DNA of 64,000 bases, taken from contig DATJQP010000100.1 of the NCBI GenBank assembly GCA_035505655.1, forward strand, positions 33,237 through 97,236. The letters run 5' to 3'. A model generated the notes under the pieces. It was given only the letters and a program-made list of their open reading frames with translations, was not told where the DNA came from and did not search any database. This DNA is from JAGVPT01 sp035505655. Lineage in GTDB: Bacteria; Bacteroidota; Ignavibacteria; UBA10030; UBA8401. The translations under genes and the position numbers were made by a program. Of the stretch, positions 26,604-36,169 are shown in pieces (position 1 is the stretch's first letter; every line of letters begins with the position of its first letter).

Positions 26604-27818
26604 TTGACCGTCCATCCGCAAAATACTGCCCAAGGTTCTCCGTCCGGCGGTCCTGACAAGGCCGCGGCGAAACAGTGCCTCCTGGCGGCAGACCGCCATC
26701 TGAAAGAATCACGTTTCCAGGACGCCCGGGCGGAAATCGAGAAGGCGAAGAAACTCGACCCGGGAAATGTCTACGTCGTGGCGTTCCTCGACCGGATCAA
26801 CTTTTTCGAGTCGGAAAAGAAAAAAGAAGCGCCACCGCCGCCGCCACCACCACCTCCTCCTCCGAAGCCCGTACCAAAGCCGGCCGCCCCCGCAGCCACA
26901 CCGGCACCTCCGCCAGCCGGAGCGCCGCCGGCCGCGCCTCTTCACCCGGCCCCCAAGCCGAAGGAATCCTCTCCACCGCCGACGGCAACGGAGCAGAAGG
27001 CGATGGAAACGACCCTCGAGGAGATGAAGCGTCAAATCGAAATGCTCTCTCATTCTCTGGACCAGGAACGAAAAGCCAGGGAAGAGATGACGAAACAGCA
27101 GATCCAGGCGAACGTTCTCCAACTCCGGACCTCGATGGAAAAGGCATGGCTCAACGGTGCGCCAAACGATCAGGAAGGGGAAGAGCTTCACAAGCTGGCC
27201 GTCTCGCTCTCGATACCGGAAAATGTCGAGCTTTCCCTCCGGCGGGAAGTGAAACTGAAAATGTACAGCAATGCGGTAAAGGAAGTCATCTCCAAACGCC
27301 AGCTCCTCCGGAGCTCCTCTTCCACCCTTGAGTGGCTCAGGAAGGTTTACCAGGTGACGATGGAGGAGTACCTCGAGTACGAAACCAAGTTTCTTCTCGA
27401 CCTGGTCGCCGATCAGTACAAGGGGACGCTTCTCTATGTTTCGCCGAACCTCAAAGGGAAGGACGATCTGCTTCCGAGGCTCAAGTCGGCCGGCTATGCG
27501 GTGGTCCTGTCCGGCACGCCGGAGGAAGCGCTCGAAAAAATCGAGAAGGTCAATCCGAACCTTATTCTGTGTCACACGGAGTTCGCCCCCGGAAGTCTCA
27601 GCGGAATAAAATTCCTCCATCTCCTCAGGGCCTCGCCCAAGTTCAATTTTATTCCGTTCATCCTTCTCTGCGAGCCTTCCGAGGTATCGCAGCTCCAGTC
27701 TTCCGAGCTTCGCCAGCATGAAGGATTCCTGAAGAAGCCGGTGGATGCCGATGAATTGATGATTACAATGAACGAAAAATTGACCCACTTCCGGGATTAC
27801 GTTTCATCGCTCAGCTGA
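26604..27818 (+). CDS. TPR/proline-rich protein with pseudo-receiver domain
   Basis: The 404-residue protein has four parts: a TPR-like helical pair (about residues 18-68), a proline-rich linker with eleven consecutive prolines (77-87) running to about 127, a coiled coil (130-180), and a C-terminal receiver-like domain (275-395). In the receiver the acidic pair is replaced (LLYVSP) and the phospho-accepting aspartate position reads histidine (LILCHTEF, H324), while the conserved lysine remains in FLKKPV. It is probably a phosphorylation-independent pseudo-receiver. The TTG at 26604 is the only start possible before the conserved N-terminus, because a stop lies six codons upstream. It opens a six-gene signalling cluster. 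Confidence 0.75.
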   Translation: MTVHPQNTAQGSPSGGPDKAAAKQCLLAADRHLKESRFQDARAEIEKAKKLDPGNVYVVAFLDRINFFESEKKKEAPPPPPPPPPPPKPVPKPAAPAATPAPPPAGAPPAAPLHPAPKPKESSPPPTATEQKAMETTLEEMKRQIEMLSHSLDQERKAREEMTKQQIQANVLQLRTSMEKAWLNGAPNDQEGEELHKLAVSLSIPENVELSLRREVKLKMYSNAVKEVISKRQLLRSSSSTLEWLRKVYQVTMEEYLEYETKFLLDLVADQYKGTLLYVSPNLKGKDDLLPRLKSAGYAVVLSGTPEEALEKIEKVNPNLILCHTEFAPGSLSGIKFLHLLRASPKFNFIPFILLCEPSEVSQLQSSELRQHEGFLKKPVDADELMITMNEKLTHFRDYVSSLS

Positions 27819-27873
27819 GGCGGGTTACCGAGAGGTCGCGATCCGGTGAAAGACTATTGAAAGGAATGTTGTC

Positions 27874-28248
27874 ATGAGCAAGAAAATACTTTTGGCAGAG
27901 GATGATGAGGACAATCGGGACCTCGTATCGTTCGTATTGATGCGGAGCCGCCTTGGCGCCGAACTCATCATCGCCGAAAACGGGCAGGAGGCCGTCGATA
28001 AAGCCTTCGAGCATCTGCCGAACCTCATCCTCATGGATATGCAGATGCCCGTCATGGACGGATGGACCGCCATCCCGATCCTCAAGGCGGACAAGAGGAC
28101 GAAGCACATTCCGATCATCGCGTTTACCGCTCAGGCGAAGCCCGAGGATAAGATCCGGACACTCGAGATCGGCTGCGCCGAGCACTACTCGAAACCGATG
28201 GATCCTCAAGAGCTCATCACGCTCATTACTAAATATCTGGCAGAGTGA
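27874..28248 (+). CDS. Single-domain response regulator (CheY-like)
   Basis: The 124 residues form one receiver domain with all active residues: D10/D11, phospho-acceptor D55 (LILMDMQMP), T85 (AFTAQ) and K107 (YSKPMD). No output domain is attached, so it acts by protein contact or as a phosphate carrier. It lies between the pseudo-receiver gene and a hybrid kinase, all in one direction, and is probably the diffusible relay of the cluster. An AAAGGA site precedes the ATG. Confidence 0.9.
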   Translation: MSKKILLAEDDEDNRDLVSFVLMRSRLGAELIIAENGQEAVDKAFEHLPNLILMDMQMPVMDGWTAIPILKADKRTKHIPIIAFTAQAKPEDKIRTLEIGCAEHYSKPMDPQELITLITKYLAE

Positions 28249-28320
28249 TATGTCGCGGGGAGGGCAAAGTCCGGCCTTGCGTGCATCGGACGGAGAGTCT
28301 ATACTAGGCAGGAGTTGACC

Positions 28321-31215
28321 ATGTTGAAATCACGGCTTTACTGGCGGGTTCTCGCGAACTTCGCGTTTCTCCTCATCATACTCACGGCGATGACGTTGCT
28401 GACACTTTACCTCCTCGCCGAGATTGAGAAGAACTTTGGCTTTGCTTCGGGAGAGATCCGCATGCTTTCCGATGTGGAGAGTATCCGCCACGTTCTCGCC
28501 GATGCCCCCGATCTCGCGAACCAGTACCTCCTCACGGGGGATGAATCGGCGAAGCAGGGTTACCGGAACGTCGTGAGCGAGTTTGACGATGCGATGACGG
28601 TGGTCGAGCACGGCGCGACGGATACACTTGTGACCTCCTCCCTCCGGGATGTAAAAGACCTTACGTATCAATGGATTACGATGATCGGCGACAAAAAGAT
28701 CCAGGTCGGCGACGACAGGAAAGGGGGCAAAGCTGTCGACGACGACATCGCCACGCTTGCCCAGCTGGAGGTCCGGTCGCAATACCTTACGCGGGCGCGC
28801 CTCATCGTCCGGGATCTGGCCCGCAGGCTCTCGGCATCGCAGGAAAGAAACCTCGACCTTGCGACGACACTCGGGAGGGAGCTCGGGACCTTCATCGGTC
28901 TGGTGAACATCCTCCTCGCGGTCTTCGCCGTTGCGCTCGGGTTTGTCCTCACTCGGTCGATCACGAACCCCGTCCGGATCCTCAAGGAGGGGACGCAGAA
29001 TATCATGGCGGGCAAATTCGACCCTATCAACCTCCACCGCTCGGACGAACTCGGCCAGCTCGCAGCGGACTTCAACAAGATGTCGACGATGCTCGGAAAC
29101 AATTACACGCGCCTTAACGCGTACTCGGAGCTCGTCACCGCGCTGAACGCCCATGCAGACATCGCGACGGTGGAAGAGCGGAGCATGCAGCTCCTTTGTC
29201 ACCACGCCCGCGCCTCCGTCGGCGCCCTCTACCTCATGAACGCACAGACTCAGGTCCTCGAGCTCGCGGCGGGGTATGCGCTGAAGAAGAACGAAGGGAC
29301 GATCAAGACCTTCGGGCTCGGCGAGGGCATACCAGGTCAGTGTGCCGCGGAACAGCGGGTCCTCGAAGTGAAAAACATTCCCATTCTTTCGGGGTTCGAC
29401 GTCGATACCGGTCTCGTCGAAGTGGCGCCCTATTCGATTCTCGCGGTGCCGATTCTCTTTCAGGACAAGGTTCTCGGCGTGCTCATCCTTGGCTCGATGA
29501 ACCGGTTCGACGAACTCCAGAAGGAGATCATCAACAATTCGGTTCCTCAGCTCGGCGTTGCGATTACGAACGCAAAAAACTTCGAAGCGTCGCAAAAGCT
29601 GACGCGGGAGGTCGCCACGAAGAACGATGAGCTCAACTCCAAGAATACGGAGCTCGAAAAGGCGTACCGGGTGAAGTCGGAGTTCCTCGCGAGCATGTCT
29701 CACGAGCTCCGCACCCCGCTGAACTCGATCATCGGGTTCAGCTCGGTGCTCCTCGGCCCGAACGGCGACCCGTTGACGCCGGATCAGCACATGGCCCTCG
29801 AAAAAGTTCTCCGGAACGGCAAGCATCTCCTTCAGCTCATCAACGACATCCTGGACTTCTCAAAGCTCGAGTCGGGCCGCATGACGGTGAACATCGAGAC
29901 CGATGAAGTGGCGAACGTGGTGGCGAATTCGCTCGCGGCCATCGAGGGGCTCACCAGGGGGAAGGAGATCGCTCTGAGGCAGAACATCGGCGAGAATCTG
30001 AAGGTCCTCAAGACCGACGTTCTCAAGGTGAAGCAGATCCTCGTCAACCTTCTCAGCAACGCGGCGAAATTCACCGAGAAGGGGGAGATCCTGATCACCG
30101 TCACGCAGAAAAACGGGATCGTGGCCTTTTCGGTGAAAGATTCCGGGATCGGCATCGAGCAAAAGAATTACGGGAAGGTGTTCGAGGAATTCCAGCAGAT
30201 CGACAACAGCAACACGCGGAAGTACAAGGGAACCGGGCTCGGCCTTCCGATTTCGCGGCGCCTTGCGATACTTCTCGGCGGCGACCTCACGGTTGAGAGC
30301 GAGTTCGGAAAAGGGTCGACCTTTACTCTCGCAATTCCGTCGGAGTATCCCGAGGAAATCAGAGAAAAGCAGGAGACGCCGGCCGCGCCGAACGCGACGC
30401 CGCCTGCTCCCGTCACACAGCCCCCTCCGCCGCCCGCCCGTCCTCGATCGGCGACCCCGCCGACCGCCCCGAAGGTTGTCGGGTCGGGTCCGCGCGTTCT
30501 TTGCATCGACGACGACCCCGACGTTATCGAAATCCTCATGAAGTATCTTGTCCCCGAGGGATATTCGGTGGTCGGGGCGAACTCGGGGGACGAGGGGATC
30601 AGGCTTGCGCACGATGAGAAGCCGTCGCTCATCACGCTCGACATCATGATGCCCCAGAAGGACGGATGGCAGGTGTTGCGGGAGCTCAAAGCTGACGATG
30701 CGCTGAAAGATGTTCCAGTCATCATTCACTCAATCATCGACAACAAGCCCCTCGCGATCTCCCTCGGCGCTATCGACGTTCTCACAAAGCCCGCGGAGCC
30801 GAAGCGCCTCCTTGCGCTCGTCCAGCGCGTTGCGAGCTCCGGCGAGAAGTCGGTCCTTGTCGTCGATGACAGTGCGGAATTCACCCAGGCCGTTCAACGC
30901 CTGCTTGAGGGGGAGGGATTCAAAGTTTCCGTTGCCAACACCGGCGCCCAGGCTTTCGAGATCCTCTCCAGGACGATCCCTTCGATTATTTTCCTCGACC
31001 TCGTCATGCCGCAGATGGACGGTTTCGAGGTTATTCAGAGGCTCCAGCGCGATGAAGTATGGAAGAAGATACCCATCGTCGTCCTCTCGGGGAAGGACCT
31101 GAGCTCGGAGGAGTGGGAAAAACTCAATGCGTACGCAAAGGACTTTGTCAAAAAGGCGGAGTTCACGCAGGGGACTCTTTCTACGGCGATCAAACAGATC
31201 CTGCAAAAGACGTGA
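28321..31215 (+). CDS. Hybrid sensor histidine kinase with HAMP, GAF and two receivers
   Basis: The 964-residue membrane kinase reads in order as follows. A transmembrane helix (10-33) is followed by a periplasmic helical sensor of CHASE3-like character (34-190), a second helix (about 195-218) and HAMP. Then come GAF (about 270-420), a HisKA domain with phospho-histidine in SHELRTPLN (H461), and HATPase with GTGLGLPIS. A proline-rich linker leads to receivers from about 723 and 844, each with an intact aspartate (TLDIMMP, FLDLVMP). The ATG at 28321 follows AGGAG; a TTG two codons earlier is less likely. Two C-terminal receivers suggest phosphate relay to the neighbouring proteins. Confidence 0.92.
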   Translation: MLKSRLYWRVLANFAFLLIILTAMTLLTLYLLAEIEKNFGFASGEIRMLSDVESIRHVLADAPDLANQYLLTGDESAKQGYRNVVSEFDDAMTVVEHGATDTLVTSSLRDVKDLTYQWITMIGDKKIQVGDDRKGGKAVDDDIATLAQLEVRSQYLTRARLIVRDLARRLSASQERNLDLATTLGRELGTFIGLVNILLAVFAVALGFVLTRSITNPVRILKEGTQNIMAGKFDPINLHRSDELGQLAADFNKMSTMLGNNYTRLNAYSELVTALNAHADIATVEERSMQLLCHHARASVGALYLMNAQTQVLELAAGYALKKNEGTIKTFGLGEGIPGQCAAEQRVLEVKNIPILSGFDVDTGLVEVAPYSILAVPILFQDKVLGVLILGSMNRFDELQKEIINNSVPQLGVAITNAKNFEASQKLTREVATKNDELNSKNTELEKAYRVKSEFLASMSHELRTPLNSIIGFSSVLLGPNGDPLTPDQHMALEKVLRNGKHLLQLINDILDFSKLESGRMTVNIETDEVANVVANSLAAIEGLTRGKEIALRQNIGENLKVLKTDVLKVKQILVNLLSNAAKFTEKGEILITVTQKNGIVAFSVKDSGIGIEQKNYGKVFEEFQQIDNSNTRKYKGTGLGLPISRRLAILLGGDLTVESEFGKGSTFTLAIPSEYPEEIREKQETPAAPNATPPAPVTQPPPPPARPRSATPPTAPKVVGSGPRVLCIDDDPDVIEILMKYLVPEGYSVVGANSGDEGIRLAHDEKPSLITLDIMMPQKDGWQVLRELKADDALKDVPVIIHSIIDNKPLAISLGAIDVLTKPAEPKRLLALVQRVASSGEKSVLVVDDSAEFTQAVQRLLEGEGFKVSVANTGAQAFEILSRTIPSIIFLDLVMPQMDGFEVIQRLQRDEVWKKIPIVVLSGKDLSSEEWEKLNAYAKDFVKKAEFTQGTLSTAIKQILQKT

Positions 31216-31245
31216 ACGCTCTCTATTCACTTAAAAGGTGAGACC

Positions 31246-32367
31246 ATGGAATATCCCGATCCAACACTTCTTGTCGTCGATGATACGGAAGACAACCTCG
31301 ACCTCCTGGAGTTTGCCCTGAAGCGAAAGCCGATCCGCATGCTCCGGGCCTCGAGCGGCCGTCAGTGCCTTCAGATTGCCCAGGAGCAGAACCCTGACGT
31401 CATTCTCCTCGACATCCAGATGCCGGAGATGGATGGTTTCGAAACGCTCATGCATCTGCGGGCGAACCCCATGACCGCGAAGATACCGGTCATCTTCCTC
31501 ACCGCGCAGCGGAAGGACGCGAGCAGCATCGAGCAGGGGCTGGAGCTCGGGGCCGACGAATACCTCACGAAGCCGATCGACACCGAGGAGCTTCTCGTGA
31601 GGTCAAAGATGCTCGTCCGCATCAAGAGAGCGGAGACCGAGCTCGAACGGACGAAGGCGGATTTCATGGCGATGCTGGTCCACGACCTCCGGAGCCCCCT
31701 CAACGGCATCAAGAGCGTCATCGACTTCTACAAGGAGCTCCGCGACCAGGGGAAGGTGTTCACGGCGGAGCAACTCGGGCTCCTCGACACCGCAGGCGAT
31801 TCGGCGAGACGGATGCTCGAGCTCATCAACGACATCCTCGACCTCTCGAAATTCGAGGCGGGGAATATGGCCCTCGACAAGCAGAAGATTCCGCTTCCGA
31901 TCATTCTCGACACCGTTGTGCGGGAGACGGAGCTCCAGTTCAAACAGAAGGGGATCTCCGTGGTGAAGGAGTACGGCGGGAATCTTCCCGACGTTCTCGT
32001 CGACGCCGAGAAAGTTGGTCAGGTGGTCATGAACATTCTCAGCAACGCGCTGAAGTTCACGAAGGCGGGAGGATCGGTGGCGGTGGCGACAGCCGAGGTC
32101 ACAGAGGCGTCGGGCGGATCTCCGGAGCCGAAGAAGATGGTGAAAATTTCGATTACCGACACGGGCGTCGGGATCCCCGCCGAGGAGATCCCGAAACTCT
32201 TTGAGCGTTACAAGCAGGTCTCCTCCGCGAAGCGGACAAAAGCAAAGGGGACGGGGCTCGGCCTTTCCATCTGCAAACTCATCATTGAGTCTCACGGGGG
32301 AAAGATCGGCGTGGAAAGCGAACCGGGGAAACAGACGATGTTTCATTTCACGGTGCCGGTGGCGTAG
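31246..32367 (+). CDS. Receiver-histidine kinase (REC-HisKA-HATPase)
   Basis: The 373-residue soluble protein starts with a receiver (acceptor D56 in LLDIQMPEMDG, lysine in YLTKPID), followed by a HisKA helix with MLVHDLRSPLN (H146) and a HATPase domain with N-box (NILSNALKF), ITDTGVGIP and GTGLGLSIC. With no membrane segment it must be fed by another kinase through its receiver. It lies 30 bases after the hybrid kinase, preceded by AAGGTGAG. Confidence 0.92.
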   Translation: MEYPDPTLLVVDDTEDNLDLLEFALKRKPIRMLRASSGRQCLQIAQEQNPDVILLDIQMPEMDGFETLMHLRANPMTAKIPVIFLTAQRKDASSIEQGLELGADEYLTKPIDTEELLVRSKMLVRIKRAETELERTKADFMAMLVHDLRSPLNGIKSVIDFYKELRDQGKVFTAEQLGLLDTAGDSARRMLELINDILDLSKFEAGNMALDKQKIPLPIILDTVVRETELQFKQKGISVVKEYGGNLPDVLVDAEKVGQVVMNILSNALKFTKAGGSVAVATAEVTEASGGSPEPKKMVKISITDTGVGIPAEEIPKLFERYKQVSSAKRTKAKGTGLGLSICKLIIESHGGKIGVESEPGKQTMFHFTVPVA

Positions 32368-32402
32368 ACCACGGAACACATTCATCTTATGAACACACCC
32401 GT

Positions 32403-33503
32403 ATGAAAGACAAAATCCTCATCGTAGACGACGAAGACAGCCTTCGGTTGACGCTCAAACTCCGGCTCCAGGGAGCCGATTTCGATGTCAGCGTCGCGAG
32501 CAACGGGGAGGCCGCCCTCGAGGCGCTCAAGGAATTCCCGGCCGACCTTGTCCTCCTGGACATCAACATGCCGGTCATGGACGGCATCGAAACGTTGGGG
32601 TACATCACAAGGGAGTACCCGAACATCGAGATCATCATGCTGACGGGCTTCGCCGACTTCTCGACCGCGATCGAGTGTCTGAAGAAAGGTGCGAAGGACT
32701 ACCTCGTCAAGCCGATCGAGATGACCGAGCTCATCACCCGGGTGAAGTCGACGCTTCGGGCGAAGACATCGGAACGCGCCTACCGCGAGTTGCAGCAGAG
32801 GTACATGTCGACCTTCTTCCACGATCTCCTCGGACCTCTGACGACCGTCGACTCCACGATCGAGCACCTCATCGAAGGAAAATCGGGACACGTCTCGAAA
32901 GAACAGGCGGTCCTCCTCCGCTATGCGGGCGAGCTCACCGACAAGATGTCGCAGCGGGTGAAAGAGATGATCGATCTCTCTCAGTTCGAGGCCGGGATGG
33001 TGAAGCTCGAGCGGAAACCGCTCGACGTCGGTATCTTCGTCGAGATGATGTGCGCGCGGTACGAAATCCTCGCGAAGGCCAAGGAGATCAAGCTCGTGAA
33101 GAAGATCGAAAAGGGCCTGCCGACCGTCACCTTCGATTTCGACAAGCTCGCCCAGGTGATGAACAACATCCTCGACAACGCGATCAAGTATTCTCTGCGG
33201 GACGGCACTGTCACCATCACGGTGGCCCGTACGACGCGCGAGGAGCTCGGAAAGAAAAACCCCTACATCCTCTTTGCGGTGAAGGACAACGGCGTGGGGA
33301 TCCGGGCGGACGAGGTGCCGCTCGTGTTCAACAAGTATAAGGAACAGCTTACGACAAAGCCGACCGACCTCAAAAAGACGGTGCTCGGCCTGGCGATTTC
33401 CAAGCATATTGTCGAGGCCCACGGCGGCACGATCTGGGTCGATTCCGAGGTCGGGAAAGGAAGCACCTTCAGCTTTACCCTGCCGATCGATGAGCCGAAG
33501 TAA
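32403..33503 (+). CDS. Receiver-histidine kinase (REC-HisKA-HATPase), second copy
   Basis: The 366-residue protein has the same order as its upstream neighbour: receiver (D53 in LLDINMP, lysine in YLVKPIE), a dimerisation helix with FFHDLLGPL (histidine near residue 140) and a HATPase. The nucleotide G2 box reads KTVLGLAIS, lacking the first glycines of GTGLGL, so kinase activity may be weakened. The ATG overlaps the stop of a five-codon mini-frame (32389-32406, overlap ATGA), which could couple translation. Second of two paralogous soluble kinases in the cluster. Confidence 0.88.
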   Translation: MKDKILIVDDEDSLRLTLKLRLQGADFDVSVASNGEAALEALKEFPADLVLLDINMPVMDGIETLGYITREYPNIEIIMLTGFADFSTAIECLKKGAKDYLVKPIEMTELITRVKSTLRAKTSERAYRELQQRYMSTFFHDLLGPLTTVDSTIEHLIEGKSGHVSKEQAVLLRYAGELTDKMSQRVKEMIDLSQFEAGMVKLERKPLDVGIFVEMMCARYEILAKAKEIKLVKKIEKGLPTVTFDFDKLAQVMNNILDNAIKYSLRDGTVTITVARTTREELGKKNPYILFAVKDNGVGIRADEVPLVFNKYKEQLTTKPTDLKKTVLGLAISKHIVEAHGGTIWVDSEVGKGSTFSFTLPIDEPK

Positions 33504-33557
33504 GATGATCGGTTCCCCCCTTCGGCCTCACGGATTTCGATTCGCGGACAGGAGCGT

Positions 33558-34277
33558 ATGACTCAGCGGACGGCAAGCGAACCGATTCGGTTCACATACA
33601 GGTTCAGGTTTGACACGGGGGAAGTCAAGACTTTTGAGATCGCCCTCGACGCGACGACGCTCGAGCTCATCCACGACGCCGATCTGCCCAAGCCCGAGTG
33701 GACAAAGCTGAGTTTCTACCCCTGCGATCACTGCCCGCTCGCGGACCATGTCCAGTACTGCCCCATCGCGGTCAACCTTTCGCGCATCGTTACGGAATTC
33801 AAGGACTCTGTCTCGCACGAACACACAGAGGTGACGGTCGAAACGCCCGAGCGGACGTACTTCAAGGAAACGACGCTCCAGAAGGGTCTGAGCTCGATCA
33901 TCGGCATCTACATGGTGACGAGCAACTGCCCCGTGATGGACAAGCTGCGTCCCATGGTGCGATTTCATCTCCCGTTTGCGACTCCTACCGAGACGATGTT
34001 CCGGACCGTCTCGACCTACCTCACCGGCCAATTCCTCCTCATGAGGGAGGGGAAGACCCCGGACTGGGAACTCCATCACCTCGTCGACTTCTACAAGTCG
34101 ATTTCCGCCGTCAACAAGGGGATGTCGCGGCGAGTGTCCAACGCCTCGGTGAAGGATGCCAATGTCAACGCCGTCATCATTCTCCACTCGTTCGGAGACG
34201 CCGTTCCGTATTTCATCGAAAACGGGCTCGCGGAGATCAAGCACCTGTTCGACGTCTACACGAAGGGGGAGAAATGA
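33558..34277 (+). CDS. Conserved protein of unknown function with CX2C-X8-C motif
   Basis: I do not recognise a function. The 239-residue protein begins with a beta-rich part (RFTYRFRFDTGEV, then WTKLSFYPCDHCPL) holding C56, C59 and C68, which may bind metal, followed by a predicted helical body without membrane segments. It recalls uncharacterised families annotated next to signalling genes (possibly DUF6901, from memory). A clear AGGAG precedes the ATG. Position at the end of the kinase cluster suggests a partner or effector, but this is inference. Confidence 0.6.
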   Translation: MTQRTASEPIRFTYRFRFDTGEVKTFEIALDATTLELIHDADLPKPEWTKLSFYPCDHCPLADHVQYCPIAVNLSRIVTEFKDSVSHEHTEVTVETPERTYFKETTLQKGLSSIIGIYMVTSNCPVMDKLRPMVRFHLPFATPTETMFRTVSTYLTGQFLLMREGKTPDWELHHLVDFYKSISAVNKGMSRRVSNASVKDANVNAVIILHSFGDAVPYFIENGLAEIKHLFDVYTKGEK

Positions 34278-34318
34278 CCACCCTGCCGCGGGGAGGATGT
34301 GAGTCGACGATCCCCGCG

Positions 34319-34348
34319 GTGGCAAGTTCGGCAGGCGTTTGCTATATT
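34319..34348 (+). promoter_or_regulatory. Candidate promoter of the amino-acid transporter
   Basis: TATATT (34343-34348) preceded after 18 bases by GTGGCA (34319-34324) lies about 50 bases before the transporter ATG. The -10 box matches other promoters in the window; the -35 box is poor. Confidence 0.45.
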
Positions 34349-34398
34349 TTCCCGACCATTTGCTGCACCGCAATCATTCACTAACCGGAGCGACATGC

Positions 34399-35928
34399 AT
34401 GGCCAACCCCCTGTTTGCAAAGAAACCCCTCTCGCTGCTGCTGGAGGAAATGAAAGGAGAGAACCGGCTCCGAAGAGTGCTCGGACCTGTGACGCTGACG
34501 AGCCTCGGAGTCGGAGCGATCATCGGGACCGGGATCTTTGTCCTCACGGGCGTGGCAGCACACGATAAGGCGGGCCCCGGGCTCGTCCTCTCGTTTGGGG
34601 CCGCGGGCGTCGCGTGTGTCTTCGCTGCGCTCTGCTACGCGGAGTTTGCCTCCATGGCCCCGGTGGCCGGTTCCGCCTACACGTACGCCTATGCGACCCT
34701 CGGGGAGCTCTTTGCATGGATCATCGGTTGGGACCTTGTCCTCGAGTATGCGGTCGGATCGTCGACCGTCGCACACGGCTGGTCGGCACACTTCCAGGAT
34801 CTGCTGAAGAGTTTCGGCATCCATATCCCGTACGCCTTCGCGAATGCCCCATTCGACTTCAGTCCGGAGGCGGGAAGGTTTTTTCCGACCGGAGCGTACT
34901 TCGATGTCCCGGCGATCCTCATCACTGCGATCATCACGACCATCCTTGTCATCGGCATCAGGGAGAGCGCCGGCTTCAACGCCGGGATGGTGATTGTAAA
35001 ACTCGCGATCGTCTTCTTCGTGATCGTGGTCGGCGCATTCTATATTAATCCGGCGAACTGGCATCCCTTCGCGCCGTACGGCTTCACCGGCATCAGCTTC
35101 TTCGGACATACCCTCTTCGGACAGACCGGCTCGGGAGGGGCTCCGCTCGGCGTCCTCGCGGGGGCGGCGATTATCTTTTTTGCGTACATCGGTTTTGATT
35201 CGGTCTCCACGCACGCGGAAGAGGCAAAGAATCCGCGCCGCGACGTCCCGATCGGCATCATCGCCTCACTCATCATCTGCACGCTCCTCTACATCCTCGT
35301 CTCGGGGATTCTGACCGGGATGGTGCCGTACGACAAGATTGATATCAACGCTCCGGTATCCAACGCGTTCGCCCAGGTGGGGCTCCCGTGGGCCCAGCGT
35401 CTCATCGACGTCGGCGCCATCACCGGCATCACCTCGGTGCTCCTTGTCATGATGCTCAGCCAGCCGAGGGTGCTCCTTGCGATGGCTCGCGACGGGCTCA
35501 TCCCCACTTCGTTCTTCGGCTCCGTGCACGAGAAGTTCAGGACACCATGGAAGGCGACGATCCTCACCGGTTGCTTCGTCTCGACGATGGCGGCGTTCCT
35601 TCCGCTCCGTATTCTCGCCGAGCTGACGAACATCGGGACTCTCCTGGCGTTTGTCATCGTTTGTTCGGCCGTCCTCATCATGAGGAGAACCAACCCGGAC
35701 GCAGAACGACCTTTCAGGGCTCCGTTCGTACCCGCAGTGCCGATTCTGGGAATCTTGAGTTGCCTCCTCCTCATGTTCTCCCTGCCGGCCGAGAACTGGT
35801 GGAGGCTCATCATCTGGCTTCTCCTCGGCTTCACGATCTATTTCAGCTACGGCCGGCGGCACAGCGTCATGGCGAAAATGCGGGCCGCCGAGGCGCTCAA
35901 ACTCGGTTCGGCCGAGCCGGCAAAGTAA
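34399..35928 (+). CDS. APC-superfamily amino-acid permease (cationic amino-acid transporter type)
   Basis: The 509-residue integral membrane protein has about 12-14 hydrophobic segments. The APC signature on the first helix, GVGAIIGTGIFVLTG, is followed by GPGLVLSF and YAEFASMAPVAGSAYTYAY, typical of the YfnA/CAT subgroup. It probably takes up amino acids by proton coupling; substrate is unknown. I start at MANPLF (ATG 34399), which follows CGGAG, and not at the in-frame start 20 codons earlier that overlaps the promoter. It is transcribed alone, with a long hairpin after its stop. Confidence 0.9.
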   Translation: MANPLFAKKPLSLLLEEMKGENRLRRVLGPVTLTSLGVGAIIGTGIFVLTGVAAHDKAGPGLVLSFGAAGVACVFAALCYAEFASMAPVAGSAYTYAYATLGELFAWIIGWDLVLEYAVGSSTVAHGWSAHFQDLLKSFGIHIPYAFANAPFDFSPEAGRFFPTGAYFDVPAILITAIITTILVIGIRESAGFNAGMVIVKLAIVFFVIVVGAFYINPANWHPFAPYGFTGISFFGHTLFGQTGSGGAPLGVLAGAAIIFFAYIGFDSVSTHAEEAKNPRRDVPIGIIASLIICTLLYILVSGILTGMVPYDKIDINAPVSNAFAQVGLPWAQRLIDVGAITGITSVLLVMMLSQPRVLLAMARDGLIPTSFFGSVHEKFRTPWKATILTGCFVSTMAAFLPLRILAELTNIGTLLAFVIVCSAVLIMRRTNPDAERPFRAPFVPAVPILGILSCLLLMFSLPAENWWRLIIWLLLGFTIYFSYGRRHSVMAKMRAAEALKLGSAEPAK

Positions 35929-35945
35929 CCCCGTTCTCCGTTCAT

Positions 35946-35982
35946 GGGCGGGAGGGAGGAGCGAAGCTCCGCTCTCCCGCCC
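35946..35982. terminator. Long GC-rich hairpin after the permease gene
   Basis: A 17-base arm (35946-35962), a GAA loop and a 17-base arm (35966-35982) pair with one wobble and one mismatch. No T-run follows, so it is either a non-canonical terminator or a stabilising or REP-like hairpin. Confidence 0.55.
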
Positions 35983-36169
35983 GGCAACGGCACCACCCCG
36001 AGACGATGCTTCTCCAGGGGAACGTGATGCGACCTCGACAACTCCCCCAACCTTCGGAATGCCCGTGTAGTCCAACCCCTATGCAACATTTTCCTTTAGC
36101 CTCCCGTATTTAACCTGAAATCCCCGCATGGCTACTTTCAGGCCTACAAATTTCTTCAAGGGTTGGACG

